A stretch of DNA of 64,000 bases, from NCBI GenBank assembly GCA_963920705.1, contig CAWUCO010000284.1, forward strand, positions 1,073,222 to 1,137,221, in the 5' to 3' direction. The notes under the pieces are model-generated. The model saw nothing but the letters and a program-made list of their open reading frames with translations. It was not told the DNA's origin and did not search any database. The position numbers were made by a program, and so were the translations under genes. This document shows positions 31,849 to 41,729 of this stretch, one piece after another. This stretch comes from Odiellus spinosus. Taxonomy: Eukaryota; Arthropoda; Arachnida; Opiliones; Phalangiidae. Position 1 is the stretch's first letter, and each line of letters starts with the position of its first letter.

Positions 31849-32040
31849 AGTAGTAATATAGCCACCTCCAGGACGAGAAACCTGTTTATTAAGACACCAA
31901 AGGGTTATGTCAAAGGTTAAAGGTCAAAAAAGTCAAAAATGTAAAAAAAGTCAAAGGGTAAAGGTATAAAGCACCCGTGACCTCGATAGAGAATCCCCAC
32001 CACCTATATATGAAACCCCGCTTATCATTGTAAACCATTC
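31849..32040 (+). repeat. Polinton left terminal inverted repeat
   Basis: Pairs with about 52090-52286 (inverted). Shared blocks include ACACCAAAGGGTTATGTCAA, repeated GGTCAAAAAAGTCAAA-type units, and ATATATGAAACCCC followed by GCTTAT and TTGTAAACC. The TCAAA-rich part is a small internal tandem repeat that varies in length between the ends. Confidence 0.85.
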
Positions 32041-32051
32041 GACGATTAAAC

Positions 32052-33266
32052 ATGTCCATGTTATCACCGAGCGAGGATAATTTTTATATTACGTTACCAA
32101 GTAACGCGTCTATGCATATTTATCCTGATAATACAAAAACTAGTTATAAAACGCAATTAGCAGCGACATTAGATTTAGAAGATGGTATATGGGAGGCGGG
32201 TGTATCGGAAATAACTATGCCGTCGAAATGGGGTAACATTACGGATCGGTATAATGAATTAAGGTTAGGTACGCTGACCCGCATTACGAAAATAAATACG
32301 CTTTAATGGATGTGAAGAAAGGGGGTTTGCCTAAGCGTGAGAAACATGATGATATGCATATCAACTATCGATTGTTAGATACTTTAATTAAGGGTGAAGA
32401 AAAAAGTGGTTCGCAAGACAAAGTTAAATTTTTTTTAATACCCACAGGTCAGGATAAACAATTTACTATTAAAACGAGTGACAGCGGTGTAGCTATTAAA
32501 TTCCCGCCCCAGTATGCCAATATATTAGGCGTACCACCTGAGCAGACTAATTTGTGGTTGACTGATAGACGAGTCTATACATTTAGAGCCGTAGATCGCA
32601 AAGCTACAGAAATAGATCTAAGAAGGATTCCTCCTATCAAGATTAGATATAAAGAGAAATTGGATGATGCGGTGCCTAAAATAGATACGAGTAAAGATAC
32701 GATGATAATTGAAACTGACACGTATTCTTTAACGCGCGGTTCGTACGAAAGTATAGAAGCGGTTTTAGACGAAATGCTACGTTGTTTACCGATTCGAATT
32801 CGTCCTTACTTTGCGTTTAAACACGATAAAAACGGAACCGTGAAACTTAAATGCGGTGTAGGACTCAATAACAGCCCGGATGCTGAATTAACGTTAGAAC
32901 AACGAGAATATTTGGATATTTTTTTCCGTTAAATTTAGTAAGGACAACCCCGGGTTAGGAAAGATGTTAGGTTTCGACGATAATCTCATTGATACGTATC
33001 TGGTTAATAATACAGATGGTCAATTCGTGGCTGATATAAATAGGGGGATCATGAGTTTATTTATTCATACTAACCTCATCTATCCGCAGTTGATAGGTGA
33101 CGCTTGGGGCGGTTTAATTCGAATAATTAGTGGATTAGAAAACAATAAGGATAATTTACCTCATAATATAATTTGTAATCCAATCAATTACTACCCGCTA
33201 CGCGTCTCTAATTTTAACGTGTTTGATTTAATATCACTACAGATTCCGAAGCGAAAATACCATTAA
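32052..33266 (+). pseudogene. Polinton structural-type gene (uncharacterised family), broken
   Basis: Begins just inside the left TIR. The N-terminus FYITLPSNASMHIYPDNTKT and the following SYKTQLAATLDL, then IWEAGVSEITMP, are hallmarks of a protein family that recurs in invertebrate Polintons and adintovirus-like elements, normally annotated only as uncharacterised. A later segment (VAIKFPPQYANILGVPP) belongs to the same family. The role is thought to be virion-related because of its place beside the capsid genes; this is inference. The gene is not intact. Confidence 0.65.
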
Positions 33267-33301
33267 ATCTGGTTATTTTACATTTTCGAAAAAAAAAGAT
33301 A

Positions 33302-33673
33302 ATGTCAGGGGGAAAAAATCCGTACTATTCCTACTACGCCCAACAAGCCGGCGGCGGTTTTCAAGGTCCCGTCTTCAACCGGGGGCACGGAATAGGATCG
33401 ATATTTAAAAGCCTAGTTCGTTTCATTACACCAATTTTTAAACCGGCTGTTAAAGCGGTGGGGAAAGAAGCGTTGGGTATAGGCACCCGTATGTTCGGGG
33501 ATATACAAGCGGGTCAGGATCCTAAAACTTCATTCCGGAGAAATCTGAGACTCGCCGGCTCTAATTTATTACACAAAGCGGGTGATAAAGTAGCGCAGTA
33601 TGGCAGCGGTAAACGAAAGAGAATCGGTCGGAAGAAAAAGATTAAAAGAAGGAAAACAGATTTTTTATATTGA
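33302..33673 (+). CDS. Polinton small basic virion-type protein
   Basis: 123 residues: a Gly/Tyr-rich N-terminus (YYSYYAQQAGGGFQGPVF), a central amphipathic region (GIGSIFKSLVRFITPIFKPA), and a strongly basic tail (GKRKRIGRKKKIKRRK). Proteins of this build sit next to the major capsid gene in Polintons and resemble adenovirus pVI/pX-type minor virion proteins (membrane-active or DNA-condensing). It lies 30 bp upstream of the capsid region on the same strand. The family role is an analogy, not a demonstrated homology. Confidence 0.6.
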   Translation: MSGGKNPYYSYYAQQAGGGFQGPVFNRGHGIGSIFKSLVRFITPIFKPAVKAVGKEALGIGTRMFGDIQAGQDPKTSFRRNLRLAGSNLLHKAGDKVAQYGSGKRKRIGRKKKIKRRKTDFLY

Positions 33674-33704
33674 AAAGAAGAGTGTTTGTTGATTAAGCTT
33701 CCAG

Positions 33705-35050
33705 TTGGTCTTCACGATGGAAGGAATGATGTCGGAATTAGATTTGTTCTCTGAACCCTTTAGTAATTACAATATCGTAGGATGTAACGATGTAGAGTTT
33801 AAAACTATTAATACGATCACTGATGGAGGTCCGCTGGAGTTTTTTATACCGGGTAATGACGGAAACTACACTGATTTAACAAAAACCAAATTTAAAATTG
33901 AAGCTAAAATGGTACAGCAAAACGCCAACGGCTCGTGGGTGGATATTACGGCGGCCACCCCCAAAGTAGGTCCCGTTAATCTAACGCAATGGGCTCTGTT
34001 CTCTCAAGGGGAAGTCTCGTTTAACGATACCCCCGTTCAGTCCTTGAACACTGTTTTCCCTTACTCGGCTTATACGACTGCGCATTTAAGTTACGGAGAA
34101 GACGCGAAAAAAACCCAATTGCGGCTACAAATGTATTACAAAGATAAATTCGTGACAAGCGATGATATATTTCACGACGATAATACGGGTATGAAGCATA
34201 GAAAGCATAGAACCGATAATTCGCGAACAATCGTAATGATCGGGGTGGGTGCCCCCTTTGACGTCTGTAAAATGAATAAATTTTTGATTAATAACGTTGA
34301 CGTGAAATATAAATTTATCCGCTCTTCGAATAGTTTCCCGATTGTCTCTATACCAGCAGCGGCGGCGCAAGGTGCGGCTGCGCCGGCTATTGTTAATTAT
34401 AAATTTATAATTACCGACGCTTCTCTCTATGTTCGGAAAGTTAAAATTAATCCCGATATTACGTTAGCGCAAGCCATGGTTTTGGAAAAAGCCAACTGCG
34501 TCTATCCCATCAATCAACGGTAGTAAAATACTTTAATATGGAAAGCGGAAATAGCGACACGGTAAAAGAAAATTTATTCTTGGGGCGTGTTCCGAATAGA
34601 GTTACAATATCGTTCGTAAAAACAACAGGTTTCAACGGCGTCTTAAACGAGAACCCCTTTGATTTTAAGCATTTGGGTATTTCGCAATTATACTTATCGG
34701 TAGGGAATAAAAACTACCCCGACCAAGCCTTTCAACCCAAGTTTGATAACAAACAATGGACGCGCGAATACACGAGTTTATTTACGGCAACGGATACTTA
34801 CGGAAAAAATAAAGGAAATGATATTACGTACGAAGATTATGCTAAAGGCAATACTTTCTTTTTGGTGGATACTACTGTGGAGGAAAAAGCCGGGAGTGAA
34901 CATATTTCTTTGTCGCAGAGCGGTAGCGTACGCTTAACCATTAAATATAAAACTCCATTAACCTTCTCAGTGACGTGTCTAATCCAAGCCGAATTCGAGA
35001 ACCAAATATTAATCACGAAAGATCGAAACATTCTTTACAAACTGGAGTAA
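33705..35050 (+). pseudogene. Polinton major capsid protein region (double jelly-roll, F54H12.2-like), broken
   Basis: The left part starts ELDLFSEPFSNYNIVGCNDV and has GPVNLTQWALFSQGEVSFND and VFPYSAYTTAHLSYGEDAKK. The right part has NLFLGRVPNRVTISFVKTTG, GNDITYEDYAKGNTFFLVD and SGSVRLTIKYKTPLTFSV. These match, in order, the two halves of the F54H12.2-like proteins of Polintons, which I take to be the double-jelly-roll capsid protein. Total span is in the usual size range. The region is interrupted and counted as fossil. Confidence 0.75.
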
Positions 35051-35054
35051 GAGG

Positions 35055-35192
35055 ATGGACGACTATATTTACCTCGCGCGCCGGAAAGATTTTAATTTGG
35101 TTATAACAGTCCGCGATAATGTTAGAACCGTAGCCTTCGTTTCGTCTCGATGGAACTTTGACGCGCTGAGAAAATCTTTAAACGAGATATAA
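35055..35192 (+). CDS. Small Polinton protein, possible PC4-like half
   Basis: 45 codons, ATG 4 bp past the end of the capsid region. DFNLVITVRDNVRTVAFVSS followed by RWNFDALRKSL has the strand-strand-helix pattern of a PC4-type (SUB1) single-stranded-DNA-binding fold. The next gene shows two further such patterns. Short, so the assignment is tentative. Confidence 0.35.
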   Translation: MDDYIYLARRKDFNLVITVRDNVRTVAFVSSRWNFDALRKSLNEI

Positions 35193-35242
35193 GAGGGAAA
35201 GAAAGCGCGAAAACCGTATCAAAATCAACCTAGCCGTACACC

Positions 35243-35959
35243 ATGCAGGAGCACGAATATTGCCTCTCCGAAAAACCAACTATCGGGATAAACGACTCGG
35301 GTCTTTTTATTCGGCGGAACGATACTAAGAGTAGCGTAACGATTAATCAAAACGTTTGGGATGGCATCTGGTTATGGGAAAACGACATTGAATCCTTTTT
35401 CGAAGATGCGCTAGATCGTTTTGAATGCTGGTTACCGGATAAACATCAAATTGAAGGAATAATGTCACCGGATGGTGTCAAATTTATAGACATTCGGCGC
35501 TATAATCGAGATTCCTCGAAATATTCTACCTTTTACCAGACTTGGTTCTCGACCTCGAACGGCTTCTCCTTCAAGAAATCGACTTGGAAACGCCTGAAAC
35601 AGTTGAAAACCAGCTTGGATGAAGTCTCGCGAACCAAAATTACGATTAAAAAACTCTTCAAAAACCTGATTCTTCGAGAAGTGATTGAGAAGATGTATAA
35701 TATCACCGAGGGATGCTTTAATCAAGCCTGTAACGAGAAATTAACCCACGATAGTTCTTGCCCGACAAACACCGCGCTGGAATTTGATGAAAGAATGGAA
35801 AAAAATATCGCTAGCGCTATTCAGATGTTAAATATGGAATCTATCGTAACCAATTTTCAAATCACGCACGACGACACCGAGGAGGATTTCGAGCGATTGT
35901 TCTTGGACATCACTAAAGATACGACCGACTTGAAATACGAAATTATGTACGATCATTAA
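35243..35959 (+). CDS. Polinton protein with PC4-like repeats
   Basis: 238 residues. Residues about 15-50 (GLFIRRNDTKSSVTINQNVW then DGIWLW) and about 78-118 (GVKFIDIRRYNRDSSKY, then NGFSFKKSTWKRLKQL) have the pattern of PC4/SUB1 domains, in which VDIR, KGISL and W-x-x-L are signature positions. PC4 folds bind single-stranded DNA and act in transcription or replication. The C-terminal half is acidic and helical without a known domain. It lies between the capsid and integrase genes. Homology to PC4 is inferred by eye; the frame is open throughout. Confidence 0.45.
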   Translation: MQEHEYCLSEKPTIGINDSGLFIRRNDTKSSVTINQNVWDGIWLWENDIESFFEDALDRFECWLPDKHQIEGIMSPDGVKFIDIRRYNRDSSKYSTFYQTWFSTSNGFSFKKSTWKRLKQLKTSLDEVSRTKITIKKLFKNLILREVIEKMYNITEGCFNQACNEKLTHDSSCPTNTALEFDERMEKNIASAIQMLNMESIVTNFQITHDDTEEDFERLFLDITKDTTDLKYEIMYDH

Positions 35960-35996
35960 ATAAAAACTTTTTGAAATAATTGTTATTCTTATTACG

Positions 35997-36923
35997 ATGG
36001 TGGGGAAACGCGTAGCTCAAAAATTAAGCCGAGTGTATTACAATCCCCAACACGCCGCTAGTCTAGGTTCCCCGAAAAAACTAGGAGAGGCGAACCCGAA
36101 AGTCTCGAAACGAGATGTGCAAGACTGGTTAGTAAAGTAACCCGCCTATACGAAACATAGAAACAGACGTAAAAACTTCCCTAGGAATCAAATCTACGTC
36201 ACGAAGATGGATGAAGTATTCCAAGGAGATTTAATTGACCTACCTAAACTAGTTAAGCGGAATAATAAATATCGATACGTTTTAACGGCAATCGATTTGT
36301 TATCGAGATACGCCTGGGCCCGACCGTTAAAAACCAAAAACGGGTCTGAAATGATTAGAGCCCTGGGATCCATTTTTAAACAACGAGCCCCTTCGCGTTT
36401 TAATACGGACGAAGGTAGCGAGTTTATTAATAAACCGGTTCAGGCGTACTTAAAAAGAAAAGGTATTCACTGGTACCCTAGCTACGGCACTTTGAAATGT
36501 AGCATGGTCGAACGCTTTAATAGAACTTTAAAAAATCGAATATTTAGATTAATGACTAAAAGTAACGATTCGAATTACGTGAAACATTTGCAAAAAGTGT
36601 TGGAAGGGTACAATAAAGCGAAACATTCGACGATTAAAATGGTGCCGAAAGATGTGAATATTGATAACAAGCATTTAGACTGTAAACGGTTATACGTGAA
36701 AAAGAAAAAGAAAATTAAGAAGCCCAAATTACGTCCGGGAGATCGAGTTCGAATTTCGGTGGATAAAGGCATTTTTGGGAAAGGATATACGGGTTACTGG
36801 ACGGACGAGATCTTCGTTATAAGCAAAGTCCTCTATCGCGATCCACCCGCTTACGTCATTGAGGATGGAACTGGTGAGGTTATAAGAGGTGCGTTCTACG
36901 AGCCCGAAGTTCAAAAAGTATGA
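35997..36923 (+). pseudogene. Polinton integrase (RVE family), broken
   Basis: The core domain shows the DDE set: FQGDLIDL (first Asp), FNTDEGSEFIN (second Asp) and KCSMVERFNRTLKNR (Glu). It is followed by a C-terminal KLRPGDRVRISVDKGIFGKG segment and YWTDEIFVI, the SH3-like end common in retroviral-type integrases of Polintons. The N-terminal part (YYNPQHAASLGSPKKL, then AYTKHRNRRKNFPRN) is also of the family. Integrase inserts the element, giving 6-bp duplications in Polintons. The last four bases overlap the protease start (ATGA). Confidence 0.85.
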
Positions 36924-37399
36924 ATACCGAAGAATTAACGTCTTTTCTACAATGCGATACCCGAACGCGACCCTTTTTTGTCGGTGTGTTTCCCCAAGAT
37001 ATCTTACCCGAGAAACCCGACTTTAAACCCTATTGTTTCGTGATTAATTCGGAACCTGCCTCCGAAAGCGGCCTACATTGGATAGGCGTTTTTGTGGATC
37101 GAAACGATGTCGGCCATTTCTTTTGCTCTTTCGGAAAAGAACCGAGTTATTACGGATTGGATTTATTTAAATATACCACCAAGTGGAAATACAACGCTAC
37201 GTCGTTACAGCCAAAAGCGTCGTTCACCTGTGGAGGTCACGCGATTTTTGTTTTAACCGGTTTATGCGCCGGTCTGTCTTTCAAAAATATCCTAAATGAA
37301 ATGTATAACTTGAGAGATAAAACGTATAATGATATTATTATTATGTTAAATATGTGTATGCATTTAATGAATTACGAAAACGGTTCTTGTATCGAATAA
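36920..37399 (+). CDS. Polinton adenovirus-type cysteine protease
   Basis: 159 residues. GLHWIGVFVD (about residue 52) carries the catalytic His, and ASFTCGGHAIF (about residue 105) the catalytic Cys with the GH that follows it in adenain-like (Ulp1-fold) proteases. FFVGVFPQDILP near the start is the usual substrate-cleft segment of these enzymes. In Polintons this protease is believed to process virion proteins. It overlaps the integrase by four bases, implying co-transcription. The frame is open. Confidence 0.85.
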   Translation: MNTEELTSFLQCDTRTRPFFVGVFPQDILPEKPDFKPYCFVINSEPASESGLHWIGVFVDRNDVGHFFCSFGKEPSYYGLDLFKYTTKWKYNATSLQPKASFTCGGHAIFVLTGLCAGLSFKNILNEMYNLRDKTYNDIIIMLNMCMHLMNYENGSCIE

Positions 37400-37851
37400 T
37401 TTTATTAAAGAGTTTTTACAGATTTAAACATCTTAACATGTTTTTTACAAAAATAACAGTATAAGTGTTGGGGTGAATTGAAAGCGCCGTGAAACGCGAA
37501 AGCGAAAGTGAGAAAGAAACTGCCGAGTGCTTCGAAGATACTTAAACTAAATATATTTATTAAAATTAAATATCTATTTACTATAAACAGATAACAAATT
37601 GCAAAAATAAAACAAACACCTATGAATCGGGTTATCTTGAAAATATAGACATAAATAAGGAACATTCGCACTCGACGGAATTCCGGTGTTTAATCTTGGA
37701 ATATATTAAACAAATAATCAAAACAGGTATTAGCGCGATTAACACGCAACTGTCAAAAGAAATAACAACGGAAGTCCTAATATAATGCCAATGCAGATAA
37801 GAAAGCGACCGATGGCCTTTATCTTCACAAGTCCCATCTTCTTCCAGTTTT
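37400..37851. other. Switch point between plus- and minus-strand Polinton genes
   Basis: The rightward block ends at 37399 and the leftward block ends at 37852, so this AT-rich stretch holds convergent 3' ends. It contains TTTATT/AATAAA-type hexamers on both strands (37600 region). No gene. Confidence 0.5.
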
Positions 37852-38424
37852 CTATCTTAAGGTCATACGCTCTTGATTTTCTTCGTTCGATTTATCGAGA
37901 GTTTCCCGGGCGTATCTGCGCTGTTTTTCCTTCAATCTTTCGGCCGTACTTTGTCTCGGCGGGGTGGCTTTCGGTTGCTTGGCTATAAGAGTACTCAATG
38001 CTTGGGCGAGAGGCGCGAGTTGGCTAAGAGACGACGGCTTAGTTTGGACTGACTGCTGCGTTGAACGTTTAGGAGTTTGAGAAGGTATCGAGGGAGTAGA
38101 TGCCAGCGCCACCGGTGTCGAGTGTTGCGTCGGAGTAAACATGGTAGGATTGTTAGGAGTTAACCAAGGCATTGATTGTAACGTTGGGGTTGGCGTAGGG
38201 ATACTAGCTGGCGGGGTCGGCTTTGGTAGATTTTTCACGTTAACGAAGGGGGGTTCGAACAGGCTTTTCATATTGATGTATTTTTGGAAAACATCCGAAT
38301 AAAAACGTAATTTTTGTTCGCTGGAGAAAGTTTTATCCCGTAATATTTTTGACATTTCTAGGTCAAGTTGATTAGTTTCTTTCTCGGGATCGGACAAGAT
38401 TGTCGTTTCCGGAACCAAAATCAT
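37852..38424 (-). CDS. Polinton proline/serine-rich protein of unknown function
   Basis: 190 residues, open. The N-terminal third is charged and helical (EMSKILRDKTFSSEQKLRF), the middle is a Pro/Thr/Ser-rich linker (TPPASIPTPTPTLQSMPW), and the C-terminus is basic (ERLKEKQRRYARETL). Proteins of this build accompany the hydrophobic-tailed protein in Polintons and may be a scaffold or minor virion component; no domain proves it. It overlaps the upstream gene by 53 bp in another frame. Confidence 0.5.
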   Translation of the reverse strand: MILVPETTILSDPEKETNQLDLEMSKILRDKTFSSEQKLRFYSDVFQKYINMKSLFEPPFVNVKNLPKPTPPASIPTPTPTLQSMPWLTPNNPTMFTPTQHSTPVALASTPSIPSQTPKRSTQQSVQTKPSSLSQLAPLAQALSTLIAKQPKATPPRQSTAERLKEKQRRYARETLDKSNEENQERMTLR

Positions 38425-38854
38425 TCGCGAACGAAGAAATCGTGGAGATCAAGGTCGGAATCAGAGCGCCTAATAAACCTGGCAAAAAAACCCCGACCTG
38501 CTTTATAAGGATTTTTCGTTTGTTTTTATCTAAGACACGTTTATTGGCTATTTTTCGTACGAAAGCTCCGTGCTGTTTCACGTATAATCTCTCCTTCTCT
38601 GGCAAAGCGATATTTCCTCGTAATAAATTATAGAAAGAATTATACATCGCTTTCATTTGATTATTTTTTGCTTTTTTCAATATACGGGTCAATTTACCTC
38701 CCCCTTCCTGACTAGCTTTCTTTAAGTCTCGGAAGAATATTACGTGTTTTTTTAAGGGGTGGGGTTTACGACGTCTAACATTCCTTATTTTTTTCAGGAG
38801 GCTTTTTACCCTTCGACTCATTGTAAAGCTTAAGCAGGAATAAAGAAAAGACAC
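38372..38854 (-). CDS. Polinton protein with hydrophobic tail (recurrent late-gene family)
   Basis: 160 residues. Basic N-terminus (SRRVKSLLKKIRNVRRRK). Central segment MYNSFYNLLRGNIALPEKER then FVRKIANKRVLDKNKRKILI, and a hydrophobic, Gly-rich end (GVFLPGLLGALIPTLIS). The order of NLLxGNIxL, a basic RKIADKRV-like helix and a glycine-rich hydrophobic tail is seen repeatedly in Polintons and related viruses. The function is unknown; the tail suggests membrane or capsid-interior contact. Open frame. Confidence 0.6.
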   Translation of the reverse strand: MSFLYSCLSFTMSRRVKSLLKKIRNVRRRKPHPLKKHVIFFRDLKKASQEGGGKLTRILKKAKNNQMKAMYNSFYNLLRGNIALPEKERLYVKQHGAFVRKIANKRVLDKNKRKILIKQVGVFLPGLLGALIPTLISTISSFANDFGSGNDNLVRSRERN

Positions 38855-38863
38855 GGATTGTTA

Positions 38864-38885
38864 CGATATATATATATATATATTT
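38864..38885. repeat. Short TA microsatellite
   Basis: A run of about ten TA dinucleotides upstream of the hydrophobic-tail gene (5' side on the minus strand). Confidence 0.8.
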
Positions 38886-38950
38886 ATTCGTGTACAAAAA
38901 TCATATTTCCTTCATTTGGAAAAACGTTAGACCTTAACCGTAATTCGTCG

Positions 38951-39676
38951 TTAATATTTTTGTTTTAAATCAATACACAAATAAGAAAATGGTTTATCTC
39001 TAGTGACAAAATCATACGCTTTAGTTACGAGTTTTTTATTATTAGGAAATATTTGTCTACTCAGATAGTTAATTTGGGATCCATCTCGCGGGTTTCGAAA
39101 TACAATTATATAAGACGCGTTTAAACTAATCGTTCGGCTTTCTTTTCCTTGACCGAATAAATTTTGAGTTAATAATGCTACGGAAAGATTTTTATGGTGG
39201 CTATTGACGCAGAATATATTTGAGACAATTGTGCTGTTATAACAAGTCGATGCTAAATCAACAATAATTAAAAAGTTATTTAATTTTGGATCACAAAAAT
39301 TACAACCATCAGGCGGTAATCCTTCCAAAAATTCTAGGCTACAAATTTCTTTTTTAATTTCGTCAAATAAAGGTTGATAATCTTTATAACAATAAACAAT
39401 TCTGTCCGGAGACGGGTCTATTAAACAATTAGCGTATTTTAAAAGATTATGTATCCACGTGGTTTTTTCCGACATGGTACAGCCCGCTAATAACAATTGC
39501 ATCGGGGCTTGAAACTTTACCCGGCAAAACATTTTTTTAAACATATTTTCGAAGACCGAAATCCGTTTTTTGAAATAGAGTTTATCTCTGAAAAACCAAT
39601 CGACACGATCTTCCGTCTGGAAATACCACACGACTGGTAAATCGTCGATGGTCACCAGGCTATATATCTTTTCCAT
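38951..39676 (-). CDS. Polinton packaging ATPase (FtsK-HerA type)
   Basis: 241 residues. LLLAGCTMSEKTTWIHNLL (about residues 62-80) is at the Walker A position and NNFLIIVDLAST (about residue 135) at the Walker B. A later QNLFGQGKESRTISLNASYI is the sensor-like segment typical of the A32/FtsK-HerA packaging ATPases of Polintons and large DNA viruses. These pump DNA into capsids. Length is usual for the family. Counted as part of the fossil element. Confidence 0.75.
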   Translation of the reverse strand: MEKIYSLVTIDDLPVVWYFQTEDRVDWFFRDKLYFKKRISVFENMFKKMFCRVKFQAPMQLLLAGCTMSEKTTWIHNLLKYANCLIDPSPDRIVYCYKDYQPLFDEIKKEICSLEFLEGLPPDGCNFCDPKLNNFLIIVDLASTCYNSTIVSNIFCVNSHHKNLSVALLTQNLFGQGKESRTISLNASYIIVFRNPRDGSQINYLSRQIFPNNKKLVTKAYDFVTRDKPFSYLCIDLKQKY

Positions 39677-39719
39677 TGATAATGTTTTGTTGGAAATCGA
39701 TAATACCTTGTTGGAAGAC

Positions 39720-40079
39720 TTACAATAGTTTCAAAATGGTCGTATTTTCAACTAAAGGGGCCAATTGTTCCAAGCAGTCCCGAGCGATTTTTTCGCGTCG
39801 GTCTTCTTCGATTCGAGTGATGTTGGTCATGTCTCGGCCCAAAACAAAGTCGCAGAAAGGTGCTAGTTTTTTATGTACGGTCATCGGATCATCCGTATAC
39901 AGATCATCCCATTTTTCGAAGACGTTGTGACAGCTGAAACATTGCGTTTTAAGTCCGTCGTTGAGGTAGAAAAAGCCCGCTTTAGCGAAAGCGTCCGGTT
40001 TCATCCAATTTCGTAGATTAGGCTGCTTGGCGTACCACTTCAGATTAAAAGATTTCAGACGCTGCGACTCTCGATTCAT
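39720..40079 (-). CDS. Polinton-borne BIR-domain (IAP-like) protein
   Basis: 119 residues. A single BIR module fills residues about 7-78: RLKSFNLKW, then AFAKAGFFYLNDGLKTQCFSC with zinc ligands C47 and C50, W57, then H69 and C76 (VHKKLAPFC). Family members bind zinc and, in viruses and animals, block caspases or take part in NF-kB signalling. The C-terminal 40 residues are helical and acidic; there is no RING. It lies between the ATPase and polymerase genes, overlaps the polymerase 3' end slightly and shares its strand, so it is part of the element, probably captured from a host. Confidence 0.8.
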   Translation of the reverse strand: MNRESQRLKSFNLKWYAKQPNLRNWMKPDAFAKAGFFYLNDGLKTQCFSCHNVFEKWDDLYTDDPMTVHKKLAPFCDFVLGRDMTNITRIEEDRREKIARDCLEQLAPLVENTTILKLL

Positions 40080-41720
40080 CCTGATCGTTCGAGTACCCGT
40101 AAGGCAATGTCGAGAGATCTTCTAAGATGATTCGGTTGTTGAACGTAACGCCAAACGTTTTCTTTAAACTCCCGAGAAATAATTTCGCTCGGCTTTTATC
40201 TCGAACTACGCTAAAAGGTACGTCAGCGACGTACGTTGTTCCGGGATTATTTCTTCGTTAACTCCATTCATAGTTATCCCTTTCGTCTTAGTGACGCTAG
40301 ACCCATCCGCGCACTTGTAAGAATAACTTTTCGGGCCGCTACAGGCGAACTCTGTTATTGTTGTAAAGGGAATCTCGTTAACCCACTCTCCCATCAGTCT
40401 TCCTAAGGGCGGTAAATTACTGACGTCATTCTTCTGGCGGATAAATATTGTACTATCAGTGTCGGAATAAATATTTCGACGGTCTAAAACCTTTAATGTA
40501 TTGTATAAGAGTATCCGCCCGTACGAACTAACGAAGCTGCCTATGATACAACTCCCCTTATAATAAGTGGGGCAATATTCCTTTTTATATACGTAAGTTA
40601 ACAGACAGATATCGTCATTGAATGGACGGATATCCATCAATTCTTTTGACGGGTCGTTCACTATATCGATATAAGCTTGGTATTCTTTGACAAAACGACT
40701 AGTGGGGCGGGTATTGTTGAGTGAATTACTCCCCCAACTATTATTTGCTCCTAATTTAGAGACACTGCGTAAAGCCGGGTTATTAGTCACGTCCTCAGCT
40801 TTAATTTCGAACCCTTCTCGCTCTTTAATAGATTGTAAATATTCCGCTTTCTCGAGATCCGTAACTACATCATTCGGCCAGCCTGAATTTTGCATTTTAA
40901 GCTTGAGAAAAGCGTTGATATAGCTACCAAATAATCCTGGGTCCTCCCCCTTGACGTACGTGTAGCGTTTGGAGTAATGATGAACTTCGTAGATCCGTAG
41001 TAATACGTATCCACTCTCCATTGCGTTATAGATTTCCGACGTTGTCCATGTTTCGATTAGCGCTCGTTCCTCCGTGTTATGAATACAGGTTTTCACATCT
41101 TGTTCCACGCATGTCCGGCAGAGGGCGAAGAACAGTTTTTTCCTCGCTCTGAAAGGTAAAGCGGGAATAAAGGCGGTACGAGGAGGAAGAATCTTACATT
41201 TCATTAAACCAAAATACGCGTTTTTCTCGTAATTAAAATTGTTACGTATGATTTCCGGTAAATACTTTGGAAACGATTTAGTCTTACAAATATGGGGGTA
41301 CATACTGCAGAGATCGAATTGTTCGATGGTCTCGTTAGGCTTAGCCTTGTAATAAAGGGAGAAAGCCTCGCAACGCCCAGATCTAGGCCCGATTGGTTCG
41401 TGGAAAGTTAGCGTTTCGCAGAATTTTTGGATCTCGGGATTGTTTTTCATTTTTTCTTTCCACTCGCACTCCCATATCTGGTTATATTGCGCATTCGGAG
41501 CGGTGTTTTGAATAGCATCGTCTCTATCCAAGGTTCTTTCGTGAAGATTCTTGAACGTATCCTCAGTAAAGGATTCCATTGCCCCCTTTAGTATGTAAAG
41601 GGCGGCCGTGAATGAAACAACCGTCGAACTGATAGACGGTATTTGGATTATTCGAAAAACCATCCACGGGATATCTTCCAAATTTCTTTTCTCCCTCCAC
41701 TGACCGAGAAGTTTGGATTT
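40045..41720 (-). pseudogene. Polinton DNA polymerase B, C-terminal part
   Basis: Polymerase motifs in order on the minus strand: FDLCSMYPHICKTKSFP (motif A), SKLGANNSWGSNSL (motif B region) and IYSDTDSTIF (motif C, catalytic YxDTDS). The C-terminal KLFLGSLKKTFGVTFNN segment ends the protein. The family is the protein-primed PolB of Polintons, which replicates the element. The N-terminal part lies at 43.86-45.97 kb, separated by an inserted repeat block. Fossil; broken. Confidence 0.85.
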
Positions 41721-41729
41721 TAACGCCGC

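Noticed and set aside
34021-36914. Short minus-strand frames under the Polinton plus-strand genes
   Set aside because: Shadows of the capsid, PC4-like and integrase genes, with no motifs of their own.
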